Below, piece by piece: positions 6,802-13,391 of a stretch of 16,917 bases of DNA (within the stretch, counting starts at the first letter, position 1; every line of letters starts with the position of its first letter). The position numbers and the translations under genes are program-made. Source of the stretch: Clostridiaceae bacterium UBA4839 (GTDB taxonomy: Bacteria; Bacillota; Clostridia; Clostridiales; Caloramatoraceae); assembly GCA_002400085.1 (NCBI GenBank), contig DHEX01000100.1, positions 1 to 16,917 of the forward strand, read 5' to 3'. The notes under the pieces were generated by a model. It searched no databases. It was not told where the DNA came from and saw only the letters and a program-made list of their open reading frames with translations.

Positions 6802-8456
6802 AAATGGCAAGACCAAGAAAGAATGTAGCCTTTATACCAGCACAACCTATTTATGATAGAAATATAAGGGCAGAGTTAAAAGTCCTAAGAATAGCAGCTT
6901 ACTGTAGAGTCAGCACCACCTTAGAACAGCAGGAAGGTAGTTATGAGGCTCAAGTATCTTATTATACAAATAAGATAAAAAACAATCCAAATTGGAAATG
7001 TGCAGGGATTTATGCAGATGACGGCAAATCAGCAACTAATACAAAAAAGAGAGATGATTTTAATGCCATGATAGAAGACTGCATGGCAGGAAAAATAGAT
7101 ATGGTCATAACAAAATCCGTCAGCAGATTCGCAAGAAATACAGTAGACTCCCTTCAAACCATAAGAAAACTTAAAGAAAAAAACATAGCAGTATTTTTTG
7201 AGAAAGAGAATATCAATACCTTAGATGGAACAGGGGAACTATTAATTACCATTTTAAGTAGTCAAGCACAAGAAGAAAGCAGAAACTTAAGTGAAAATAC
7301 AAAATGGGGAATAACGAGAAGATTTGAAAATGGAATTATCTCAATCAATCATAAAAAATTTATGGGATATACAAAAGATGAAGATGGAGAACTGGTCATA
7401 GTACCTGAAGAAGCAGAAATAGTGAAAAGGATTTATAGAATGTATTTAGAAGGCAGTAGTATACTAGAGATTACTAGAGCTTTGGAGGCAGATAAAATTA
7501 AAACTGCTACAGGGAAAGAAAAGTGGCATCCTGGAGTAATAGAAAAAATGCTAGTCAATGAAAAGTATATGGGAGATGCATTACTGCAGAAAACCTATAC
7601 AGTAGATTTTCTAACTAAGAAACGAGTAAAAAATAACGGTATAGTACCACAGTATTATATCGAAGATAACCATGAGGCAATTATACCAAAGGAATTATTT
7701 TATAAAGTGCAGGAAGAAAAGACAAGACGTGCCAGCCTTAATAAATCAGCAGTTACAAGAAAATTTAATAAGGCAAAGAAGGAAAAAAGTAAATTTAGCT
7801 CCAAATATGCACTGACGGAAATCTTAGTATGTGCTGAATGTGGACATCCCTATAGAAGACAAGTCTGGTCAAAGTATGGACAAAAGAGTGCAGTATGGAG
7901 ATGTGAAAATAGGTTAAAGAATGGTACAAAAGCAAACTGTAAGAACTCACCTACCCTTAAAGAAGAGCCATTACATAATGCCATAATGACAGCAATAAAC
8001 AGTGTAGTAGAAAATAATGGAGATTTTATAGGAGCATTCAGGGAGAATGTAATCAGAGTCATCGGTGGATACTCCACAACAAATATACCTACAGAATATG
8101 ATGAACAAATAAAATCCTTGCAAAAAGATATGCTGACCTTAATCGAAGAAAATGCAAAACAAGGAGCTGTAGCAGAAGACTTTGATGATGAGTATAAAAG
8201 TATATCAGAAGAGATAAATGAGCTTAAAAAGGCAAAATTAAGGCTCGTACAAGAGAAAAAACAAGCTGATAGATATGAAGAACGACTAGATGAAATAGAA
8301 AGCACCATAAAGACAGTGAGACCACAGGTAAGGGAATTTGATGAAGACTTAGTAAGAAGATTAATTAATACCATTAGAGTAAATCGGGGAGAAAGACTGG
8401 AGATACAGTTTGAATCAGGGATAGTGATGAAGCAGACGGTAGATTACTATGATTAG
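6798..8456 (+). CDS. large serine recombinase 3
   Basis: 552 residues. The resolvase domain (about 30-175) has the nucleophile Ser39 in AYCRVST and the KSVSRFARNTVDS block, and the canonical EESRNLSEN motif. The recombinase domain follows (about 190-300), then a basic linker rich in lysine, a zinc ribbon with C345/C348 and C369/C381, and a long coiled coil (about 430-510). ATG 6798 overlaps the preceding stop codon (ATGA), so translation is coupled; ATG 6804, two codons later, is a possible alternative. The N-terminal MARPRKN tail is common to this class. It probably acts with recombinase 1, each perhaps recognising a different att site or doing integration versus excision; that split is inference. 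Recombinases of this type often sit at the element end, so an att site may lie in the following 250 bases. Confidence 0.93.
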   Translation: MKMARPRKNVAFIPAQPIYDRNIRAELKVLRIAAYCRVSTTLEQQEGSYEAQVSYYTNKIKNNPNWKCAGIYADDGKSATNTKKRDDFNAMIEDCMAGKIDMVITKSVSRFARNTVDSLQTIRKLKEKNIAVFFEKENINTLDGTGELLITILSSQAQEESRNLSENTKWGITRRFENGIISINHKKFMGYTKDEDGELVIVPEEAEIVKRIYRMYLEGSSILEITRALEADKIKTATGKEKWHPGVIEKMLVNEKYMGDALLQKTYTVDFLTKKRVKNNGIVPQYYIEDNHEAIIPKELFYKVQEEKTRRASLNKSAVTRKFNKAKKEKSKFSSKYALTEILVCAECGHPYRRQVWSKYGQKSAVWRCENRLKNGTKANCKNSPTLKEEPLHNAIMTAINSVVENNGDFIGAFRENVIRVIGGYSTTNIPTEYDEQIKSLQKDMLTLIEENAKQGAVAEDFDDEYKSISEEINELKKAKLRLVQEKKQADRYEERLDEIESTIKTVRPQVREFDEDLVRRLINTIRVNRGERLEIQFESGIVMKQTVDYYD

Positions 8457-8464
8457 GGGTATAG

Positions 8465-8499
8465 GAGCAGTAACATGGAAAGAAGATAAGTTACTGCTC
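8465..8499 (+). terminator. hairpin after the recombinase operon
   Basis: GAGCAGTAAC (8465-8474) pairs perfectly with GTTACTGCTC (8490-8499) around a 15-base loop, nine bases after the last recombinase stop. The tail TTGCAATAAT is only moderately T-rich, so it may be a terminator or part of an attachment-site arm. Confidence 0.5.
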
Positions 8500-8523
8500 T
8501 TGCAATAATGAGAATATACTAAG

Positions 8524-8557
8524 ACTAAAATCCTCAGATGGTGCTAAGGATTTTAGT
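8524..8557. repeat. second hairpin after the recombinase operon
   Basis: ACTAAAATCCT (8524-8534) and AGGATTTTAGT (8547-8557) form a perfect 11-base inverted repeat with a 12-base loop. There is no T-run. It may be a recombinase or regulator site, or a weak terminator. Confidence 0.5.
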
Positions 8558-8625
8558 GTTGGTAGATTAGATAGAATAAATAGTCAAAAGATTTGAGAAG
8601 ATTTGGCAAATAATATGATTCTGGG

Positions 8626-8654
8626 TTGAGAAATGTTGGAAAATACTATAAAAT
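8626..8654 (+). promoter_or_regulatory. candidate promoter of the ABC-3C-like operon
   Basis: TTGAGA (8626-8631), a 17-base spacer, and TAAAAT (8649-8654), each one base off consensus. The expected start near 8661 lies 44 bases before the first gene of the operon. This suggests the defence operon has its own promoter, separate from the recombinases. Confidence 0.5.
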
Positions 8655-8704
8655 TATAGTAACAATATTGTTTATATCGGTATGGTCTACTTGGGGGTTA
8701 TAAT

Positions 8705-8992
8705 ATGTCAAATGTTAATGAGCTTTTAGATATTGCCAAATCTGAAATAAATCATTTAGATTTAGATGAAGCTTTCTTAGTATTGGATATTTTTAAAGGT
8801 TACAGATGGAATCGGATTTCTCAAAGTGAACGATTATTATTTGGAACCTTATTTCTAAATTATAATAAATCAGAGGCGATAGGTGCTGTTTGGCTAAAAA
8901 AGGTTTATTTAGGACAGCAAAAATATCAAATGATAAAAAATAATCTGGTTTTAGAAATGAGGTGTAACAGTTATGACATACCAACCAGATAG
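8705..8992 (+). CDS. DUF1413-like small protein, first gene of ABC-3C-like operon
   Basis: 95 residues, soluble. The centre, FKGYRWNRISQSERLLFGTL followed by FLNYNK and a C-terminal LKKVYLGQQKYQMIKN, resembles DUF1413 proteins (pattern FKGxxWNRIxxGxRxxxGRxFxN ending in a K-x-x-x-x-Q-Q-x-Y block). The family function is not known to me. GGGGGT ahead of ATG 8705 sets the start. The 3' end overlaps the nuclease gene by 20 bases, so it is translationally tied to that operon. Position suggests a component or regulator of the ABC-3C-like system, for example an inhibitor of the effector; that is a guess. ABC-3C is by name a three-gene system, so this is an extra partner. Confidence 0.65.
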   Translation: MSNVNELLDIAKSEINHLDLDEAFLVLDIFKGYRWNRISQSERLLFGTLFLNYNKSEAIGAVWLKKVYLGQQKYQMIKNNLVLEMRCNSYDIPTR

Positions 8993-10133
8993 TAGTGGAA
9001 TTAATAGCTTAAGTGGATTTTCATTCCAAATCAAGGTTTTTGTATACTATATGCTTATGCTTGAAGAAGGTATGCAAATTGAATTTGAAACTTTAGAAGA
9101 TGTCAATATTAAAAATATAGAAAATGGAAAGATAGATCAAAAAAGTGAAAATTTTATTAGCAAGTTGTTAACAATTAACTCAAATATTGCTATTCAAGTA
9201 AAAAGAACAGGTATTACAAATGCAGTAGCCCAACAAGTATTACTTAATTGGATATTGTTAGAATCGTCTGAAAACAACATATCTAAATACTTGTTATTCA
9301 CTGATAGCGAATATGATAATAAGGATATTATTTTTAAAAAAAGTGCTACTGAATTATTCGATATTATAGTAGATTCGGACAAACAAAAGAATGCAACAAT
9401 CTCAAAAGTTAAAAAACTTTATAAAGATAAATATACTGATTTTGAAAAGATTTATGAAGAAATAAAGAGAAAATATACCTTTAAATCTATAGGATGTATA
9501 GATAAGCAAATAGATGATGGCTGTTCAGTGCATTTTAGAAAATTAGCAAACAAAGTAGTTTACAATCAACGACTGAAGGAATTACTACAACACATTACAG
9601 TTCAAATTATGGAAGCTGTTGATAAAAGGAGACCTTACGTAATAGGATATGAGGAATTTATAAAATTAATTGAAGATATATCATGTCGCTTAACGGAAGA
9701 AATAACAGCACCTCTTTATTCTAATTTTAAAAAAATACACACAGTCGACCTTTCGAGTATTAAAATTTCAGAATCAAGAGAGTATAAACAGCTTGTTGCT
9801 TGTGAACTTCCGAATATGCTAATTAAACAACATTTATTATTTGGGATGTATTATGAAAATACTAAGTTTAAATATATGGAAACAAACAAAATAAGTAGAA
9901 TTAGAGAAATCGAAGAAACTACATATGAGAATTATGAAAATGTAAAGTTTAGACTACAAAAAAATAAAGAAGATGAACCATATAATAGACTTGAGGAAAC
10001 TAAAAAAATGCCAAATTCATATGCAGAAAATGAACAAATAAGATATGGAGCTGGAATATATTTAACAAGAGAAAATATTGACAAAAATCAAATTTCATGG
10101 GAGGATGAGCAAAATGCGAAACTTGCAAAATGA
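8973..10133 (+). CDS. ABC-3C effector with PD-(D/E)XK-type nuclease domain
   Basis: 386 residues. The N-terminal 130 residues fit a restriction-endonuclease fold of the DUF4297/Cap4-like group: SGFSFQ near residue 14-19, EFETLEDV with D43, and the hydrophobic AIQVKR strand with Q75 and K77 as the Q-x-K half of the active site. The strand order and spacing match these nucleases. The remaining 250 residues are helical and charged and probably form the ABC-3C C-terminal domain that attaches the effector to its partners. GAGGTG (8959-8964) lies eight bases before ATG 8973. The gene overlaps its neighbours by 20 bases on each side. Predicted role: DNA cutting once the ATPase senses invading DNA. 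The fold call is from motif spacing and needs structure prediction. Confidence 0.72.
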   Translation: MTYQPDSSGINSLSGFSFQIKVFVYYMLMLEEGMQIEFETLEDVNIKNIENGKIDQKSENFISKLLTINSNIAIQVKRTGITNAVAQQVLLNWILLESSENNISKYLLFTDSEYDNKDIIFKKSATELFDIIVDSDKQKNATISKVKKLYKDKYTDFEKIYEEIKRKYTFKSIGCIDKQIDDGCSVHFRKLANKVVYNQRLKELLQHITVQIMEAVDKRRPYVIGYEEFIKLIEDISCRLTEEITAPLYSNFKKIHTVDLSSIKISESREYKQLVACELPNMLIKQHLLFGMYYENTKFKYMETNKISRIREIEETTYENYENVKFRLQKNKEDEPYNRLEETKKMPNSYAENEQIRYGAGIYLTRENIDKNQISWEDEQNAKLAK

Positions 10134-10551
10134 GGCTGAGGCTATTCAGATTAGTATATATTGTGAGATAATAATGCAAATGCTTAAAAAGCATAAAGAA
10201 TTAAGTGTTATTAAGATGCTTGTTTTCTCATATTTAATAAAAGGACAAAAATTTATACCAAATAGTATTTATACTGCTAATACTTCTCAAGATCTCATAT
10301 ATAAGGGTCTTTCTTTATTAGCAGGGGATTATATAGGGCTTTGTGATAGTATTGGATATATTATTAAAGCTATTCATCTTTTAATACAAAAAAACTTAAT
10401 CAATTTAGAAAATAATATTATAATTGAGATACCAAACGAAGAACTAGGAAAATCAGCATATGAAGAAAGTTTGTTTTTAGAAAAGGTCATTGAAGCAAGT
10501 AAAAGGATGTCAGATAAACAATTTATGAGAGAGGTTATGTACAATGTTTAA
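10114..10551 (+). CDS. ABC-3C middle component
   Basis: About 145 residues, mostly helical, with a likely winged-helix look: KMLVFSYLIKG, then LYKGL-like and a C-terminal segment on turnover of residues IIIEIPNEELG. The frame is open from 10078, but GGGAGG (10099-10104) stands nine bases before ATG 10114 and directly against ATG 10105, so 10114 is preferred. Size, position between a nuclease gene and an ABC ATPase gene, and overlaps with both (20 bases before, 8 after) fit the small middle component of ABC-three-component systems, thought to link the ATPase to the effector. Sequence conservation of this component is poor, so the call rests on context. Confidence 0.65.
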   Translation: MRNLQNEAEAIQISIYCEIIMQMLKKHKELSVIKMLVFSYLIKGQKFIPNSIYTANTSQDLIYKGLSLLAGDYIGLCDSIGYIIKAIHLLIQKNLINLENNIIIEIPNEELGKSAYEESLFLEKVIEASKRMSDKQFMREVMYNV

Positions 10552-12316
10552 AATAAATAAATTGATAATCTATAGTATGAAAGATGAAACTTTTACATAC
10601 AAGTTTAATTCAGGAATAAATTATTTCAAAGGTAAAAATAGTTCTGGTAAAACAGAATTTTATAGTTTTATTGATTTTATGTTTGGATCTTCTGAGGATA
10701 TAAAGAAAAAGCCTTGGTATGCAAATTCTCTCAAAAAAGCCACTATGATTTTTGAATTTGAAGGTATGCAGTATTGCGTCTCAAGAACCAGGGAACGTAA
10801 TCAAAATTATTTTTACTATTTTGGAGAGGATGAACCAGATGAAATTGATTTAAGAGAATATAAAGATAAATTAAATGCGGTTTTTGCACAGGATGTGGAG
10901 TTATTAAAGAATATTCGTAATTTCACTAATGAGGAATTGACGTATAGGGCATTTACCATGTTTAATTTTTTGGGAGAAAAAGGGCAGGGGAAAATACATG
11001 ATTTTTTAGACAAGTGCAATGATATAAAATATGCTGTTAAATTAAATCCTATTCTTAATTTTATATTTAATAAAAACTTGGAAAGAATATACGAGCTACA
11101 AAAAGAATTGGAATCATTAACAGATGAGTTAAAAGAATTGGAAATGAACTCTGCGAGATATGATTTTATTATTAAGCAGGTTAATAATAATCTTCAAAAG
11201 CTTGCTGGTAACTTATGGTATACGGGAAAAAATGTTGAAGATATTTGGAGATATTTAAGTGAAATCAAAAATATGCAAGATATAAAAAAAAGAAAGAAAG
11301 AGAAAAATATCGCTGATTTACAAGTTATGTTTAATAATATTTCAGAACAAATAAAGGTATATGAAAACAGTATTTTTGATGCAAAACAATTTGAGAAAGA
11401 TAATCAAAATAGAAAAGTATTGTTGGAAAAATTGAATGTTTTAATTAATGAAAATGTAGAGTTTAAATATTTGGTTGAGCCATTACAAAGTTTACTAGCA
11501 GACATTGATAATACTATTTCATTTAGTAAATACCTAATCAGTGATAATACTATTAAAGAGTTAAAAAAGCAAAGAGAAAGTATTAAAACTGAAATACAAA
11601 GGAATGATTCTAGATTCAAGTGTTACACAATGGAGGATAAATCAAAGGCAATTGCGTTAATCGAAGATTATTTATCAGCTGAAGTTTATTCTTGTGATGA
11701 AGAATTAAAAGAAAAGAAAAAACGAATTCGAGAGGTACGCGAAGAGTTAAAGATATTACAGGCAGCAGATGATAGTAAGAAAATCAGGGAACTCTCAGAA
11801 TATATTACGAATTTATATTATTCTGCGAAAGAAATATCCTCTGTTGTTGATGATGATATAAATCAAGAAGGATTTAAAATTCAATATATTAAAAGAGGTA
11901 ACATTTTACAACCAATGGTGACAAAGGAGTCTGAAAATGGCGATATTCCTAATAGAAAGAAGGAAGTAAACTATTATATTGGTAGTATGGCCCGACATAC
12001 ACTTATTCAATTATGCGGATACTTTGCATTTTTAAACATTTTACTGGTAGACAATAAATATCCTTTAATACCTATACTTGTTATTGATCATATATCTAAA
12101 CCTTTTGATGAAAAAAATAGCAAGGCTATTGGGAAAGTAATTTCAGAAGCATACGAAAGTATAGGTAAAGAAAATTTACAGTTATTTATTTTTGATGATG
12201 AAGAATATGAAGCTTTAGGAATACAGCCTGATCATTTTGAAAATTTAGTAACTGAAGGTAAAACTGGGTTCAATCCATTTTTTATTCCATATAAGGATGA
12301 ATTTGAAGATAAGTAA
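10544..12316 (+). CDS. ABC-3C ATPase, SMC/RecN-like with coiled coil
   Basis: 590 residues. Walker A is GKNSSGKT at residues 30-37. A long charged coiled-coil region fills about 165-420 (heptad-rich LQKELESLTDELKELE, later KKKRIREVREELKILQ). The C-terminal half-site has IGSMARHTLIQLCGYFAF (signature region) and the Walker B-like ILVIDHISKPFD near residue 511. In Walker B the usual catalytic glutamate after the aspartate is histidine (DH), and the IDxxSKPF wording is that of DUF2326/ABC-3C-type ATPases. It ends with an FIFDDEE strand where SMC proteins carry the H-loop. It likely forms a head-to-head ATP-bound dimer that senses DNA and triggers the effector. The start overlaps the middle component by 8 bases. 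Intrinsic nuclease activity is not expected. Confidence 0.82.
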   Translation: MFKINKLIIYSMKDETFTYKFNSGINYFKGKNSSGKTEFYSFIDFMFGSSEDIKKKPWYANSLKKATMIFEFEGMQYCVSRTRERNQNYFYYFGEDEPDEIDLREYKDKLNAVFAQDVELLKNIRNFTNEELTYRAFTMFNFLGEKGQGKIHDFLDKCNDIKYAVKLNPILNFIFNKNLERIYELQKELESLTDELKELEMNSARYDFIIKQVNNNLQKLAGNLWYTGKNVEDIWRYLSEIKNMQDIKKRKKEKNIADLQVMFNNISEQIKVYENSIFDAKQFEKDNQNRKVLLEKLNVLINENVEFKYLVEPLQSLLADIDNTISFSKYLISDNTIKELKKQRESIKTEIQRNDSRFKCYTMEDKSKAIALIEDYLSAEVYSCDEELKEKKKRIREVREELKILQAADDSKKIRELSEYITNLYYSAKEISSVVDDDINQEGFKIQYIKRGNILQPMVTKESENGDIPNRKKEVNYYIGSMARHTLIQLCGYFAFLNILLVDNKYPLIPILVIDHISKPFDEKNSKAIGKVISEAYESIGKENLQLFIFDDEEYEALGIQPDHFENLVTEGKTGFNPFFIPYKDEFEDK

Positions 12317-12576
12317 TAAATATGCTTTATCACTAAGAGAAAATAGTCTTAATTAAATTACTATTAGTTTTGTATTCTGAAAAGTACAGAAGAAATTTAT
12401 TCTATGGGGAAGAAAGTTGAGTAAATTAACAGTTTTGGATGCGCGTATGAGGTTCTTTTTAGGACTTTTTTATTGAAATGCTATTTTGTGCATAATTGAT
12501 ATACTTGGTGTATAGGCAAGAAATTTTTAAATAAGATTATTAATTTGATGCAGTATATAAAATTGAGGTGATATAG
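12317..12576. other. gene-free gap between defence modules
   Basis: About 260 bases of AT-rich sequence. No frame with a ribosome binding site was found. Possible small features are a TTCTG/CAGAA hairpin near 12375 and a T-rich block near 12457-12470 that could weakly end the ABC-3C transcript. I see nothing else. Confidence 0.4.
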
Positions 12577-12627
12577 ATGGATGCTCAACAAAAAAAGAAA
12601 GCTATTGCTCGTTATAAAGAACTATAA
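12577..12627 (+). pseudogene. 16-codon N-terminal gene remnant
   Basis: ATG 12577 behind GAGGTG (12565-12570) encodes MDAQQKKKAIARYKEL and then stops. The well-placed ribosome binding site with only 16 codons suggests the front of a gene now cut off by deletion or frameshift. The wording resembles the N-terminus of GIY-YIG-type nuclease proteins (KKKxxIxRYKE), but that link is a weak impression. It directly precedes the decayed HEPN-type gene. Confidence 0.3.
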
Positions 12628-12635
12628 CATTTGGT

Positions 12636-13222
12636 ATGAAATCAAGTATTTCTAGGACAGCAGATATATGGGAAGATGAAAATAAACATGTAGCCATAAT
12701 ATCAAAGGATGGATGGAGATGCGGACATGGTCATAGTTGGGATGCATATCTACAATGTAAATTAGACTTAGATTTTATGAAAGAAGAGAAATATCAGAAA
12801 ATCTTTGATAATCTATTTAATACTTTTGCATTAAAAAAATGATAAAGATGATTTAGCATATAAATTTATGAATTTGTTTATATTGTATTCTCGAGGTATT
12901 GTTCAACGAAGAATACATCATGACGATTCACTTGTATTACTTCTGTTTATCACAGCTTTAGAATCATTAATTACAGAAGGACAATCAGAGAAAAGAATTA
13001 GGCCTGCGGCAATTATATCAAAACTTATAAGCATAGATGGTGTTACACCTTTTGAGTTAGCAACGACAATAGATGAATTATATAAAGAATCGAAACAATT
13101 TTGTTCATGCAGGTCAAACATCACAGTTTTCTTATGAAAATGACAAGCTTGATACATTGGAGCGTATAACAGAATTGATGTTATTGAAATACTTTGAAAT
13201 GGATTCTCTATTATGTGTATAA
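12636..13222 (+). pseudogene. decayed HEPN-type RNase-like gene, two frameshifts
   Basis: Three overlapping fragments make one protein of about 195 residues. The first (12636-12842) ends at a run of seven A's (12833-12839); shifting by one base joins it to NDKDDLAYKFMNLF in the second (12841 onwards). The second has FITALESLI and AAIISKLI, typical of Apea/Abi-type HEPN folds, and ends in LYKE. Removing the T at 13090 then continues as RNNFVHAGQTSQF, stopping at 13220-13222. R-N-N-F-V-H is the RX4H catalytic motif of HEPN ribonucleases, preserved only after correction. The N-terminus also looks missing. HEPN proteins act in abortive infection and toxin-antitoxin systems; this copy cannot be made whole, unless the shifts are sequencing errors. 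Confidence 0.7.
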
Positions 13223-13307
13223 ATAGGTCAAAATCCTCTAAATGTTTGGACAGAATATCTTAATAAGGTGTGTTTAACAGTATTATTTTTAGACAAGGTG
13301 AATAGAG

Positions 13308-13391
13308 ATGAAGGAACCAAGCTATGATATGGTGTCTTTATTTTATGAGACATATAAACTTAAATACAAAGCAAGGGAGCGGAGCATATGA
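13308..13391 (+). CDS. 27-codon ORF coupled to the Septu-like ATPase gene
   Basis: ATG 13308 behind AAGGTG (13294-13299, eight-base spacing) encodes 27 residues, starting MKEPSYDMVSLFYETYK and ending in a basic tail (KARERSI). Its stop codon overlaps the ATG of the ATPase gene (ATATGA arrangement at 13386-13391), which is typical of translational coupling. It may be a leader peptide that sets ATPase expression, or a small third partner. It could also be chance, since short open frames are common; the ribosome binding site and overlap are the arguments for it. Confidence 0.4.
   Translation: MKEPSYDMVSLFYETYKLKYKARERSI

Noticed and set aside
7850..8374. Minus-strand open frame of 174 codons within recombinase 3
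   Set aside because: Serine/phenylalanine-rich composition is what the reverse of a lysine/glutamate-rich coiled coil gives; no start signal.
12918..13157. Minus-strand open frame across the HEPN-type remnant
   Set aside because: The plus strand gives a coherent protein with an RX4H motif once frameshifts are corrected; the minus frame has no recognisable motif or ribosome binding site.
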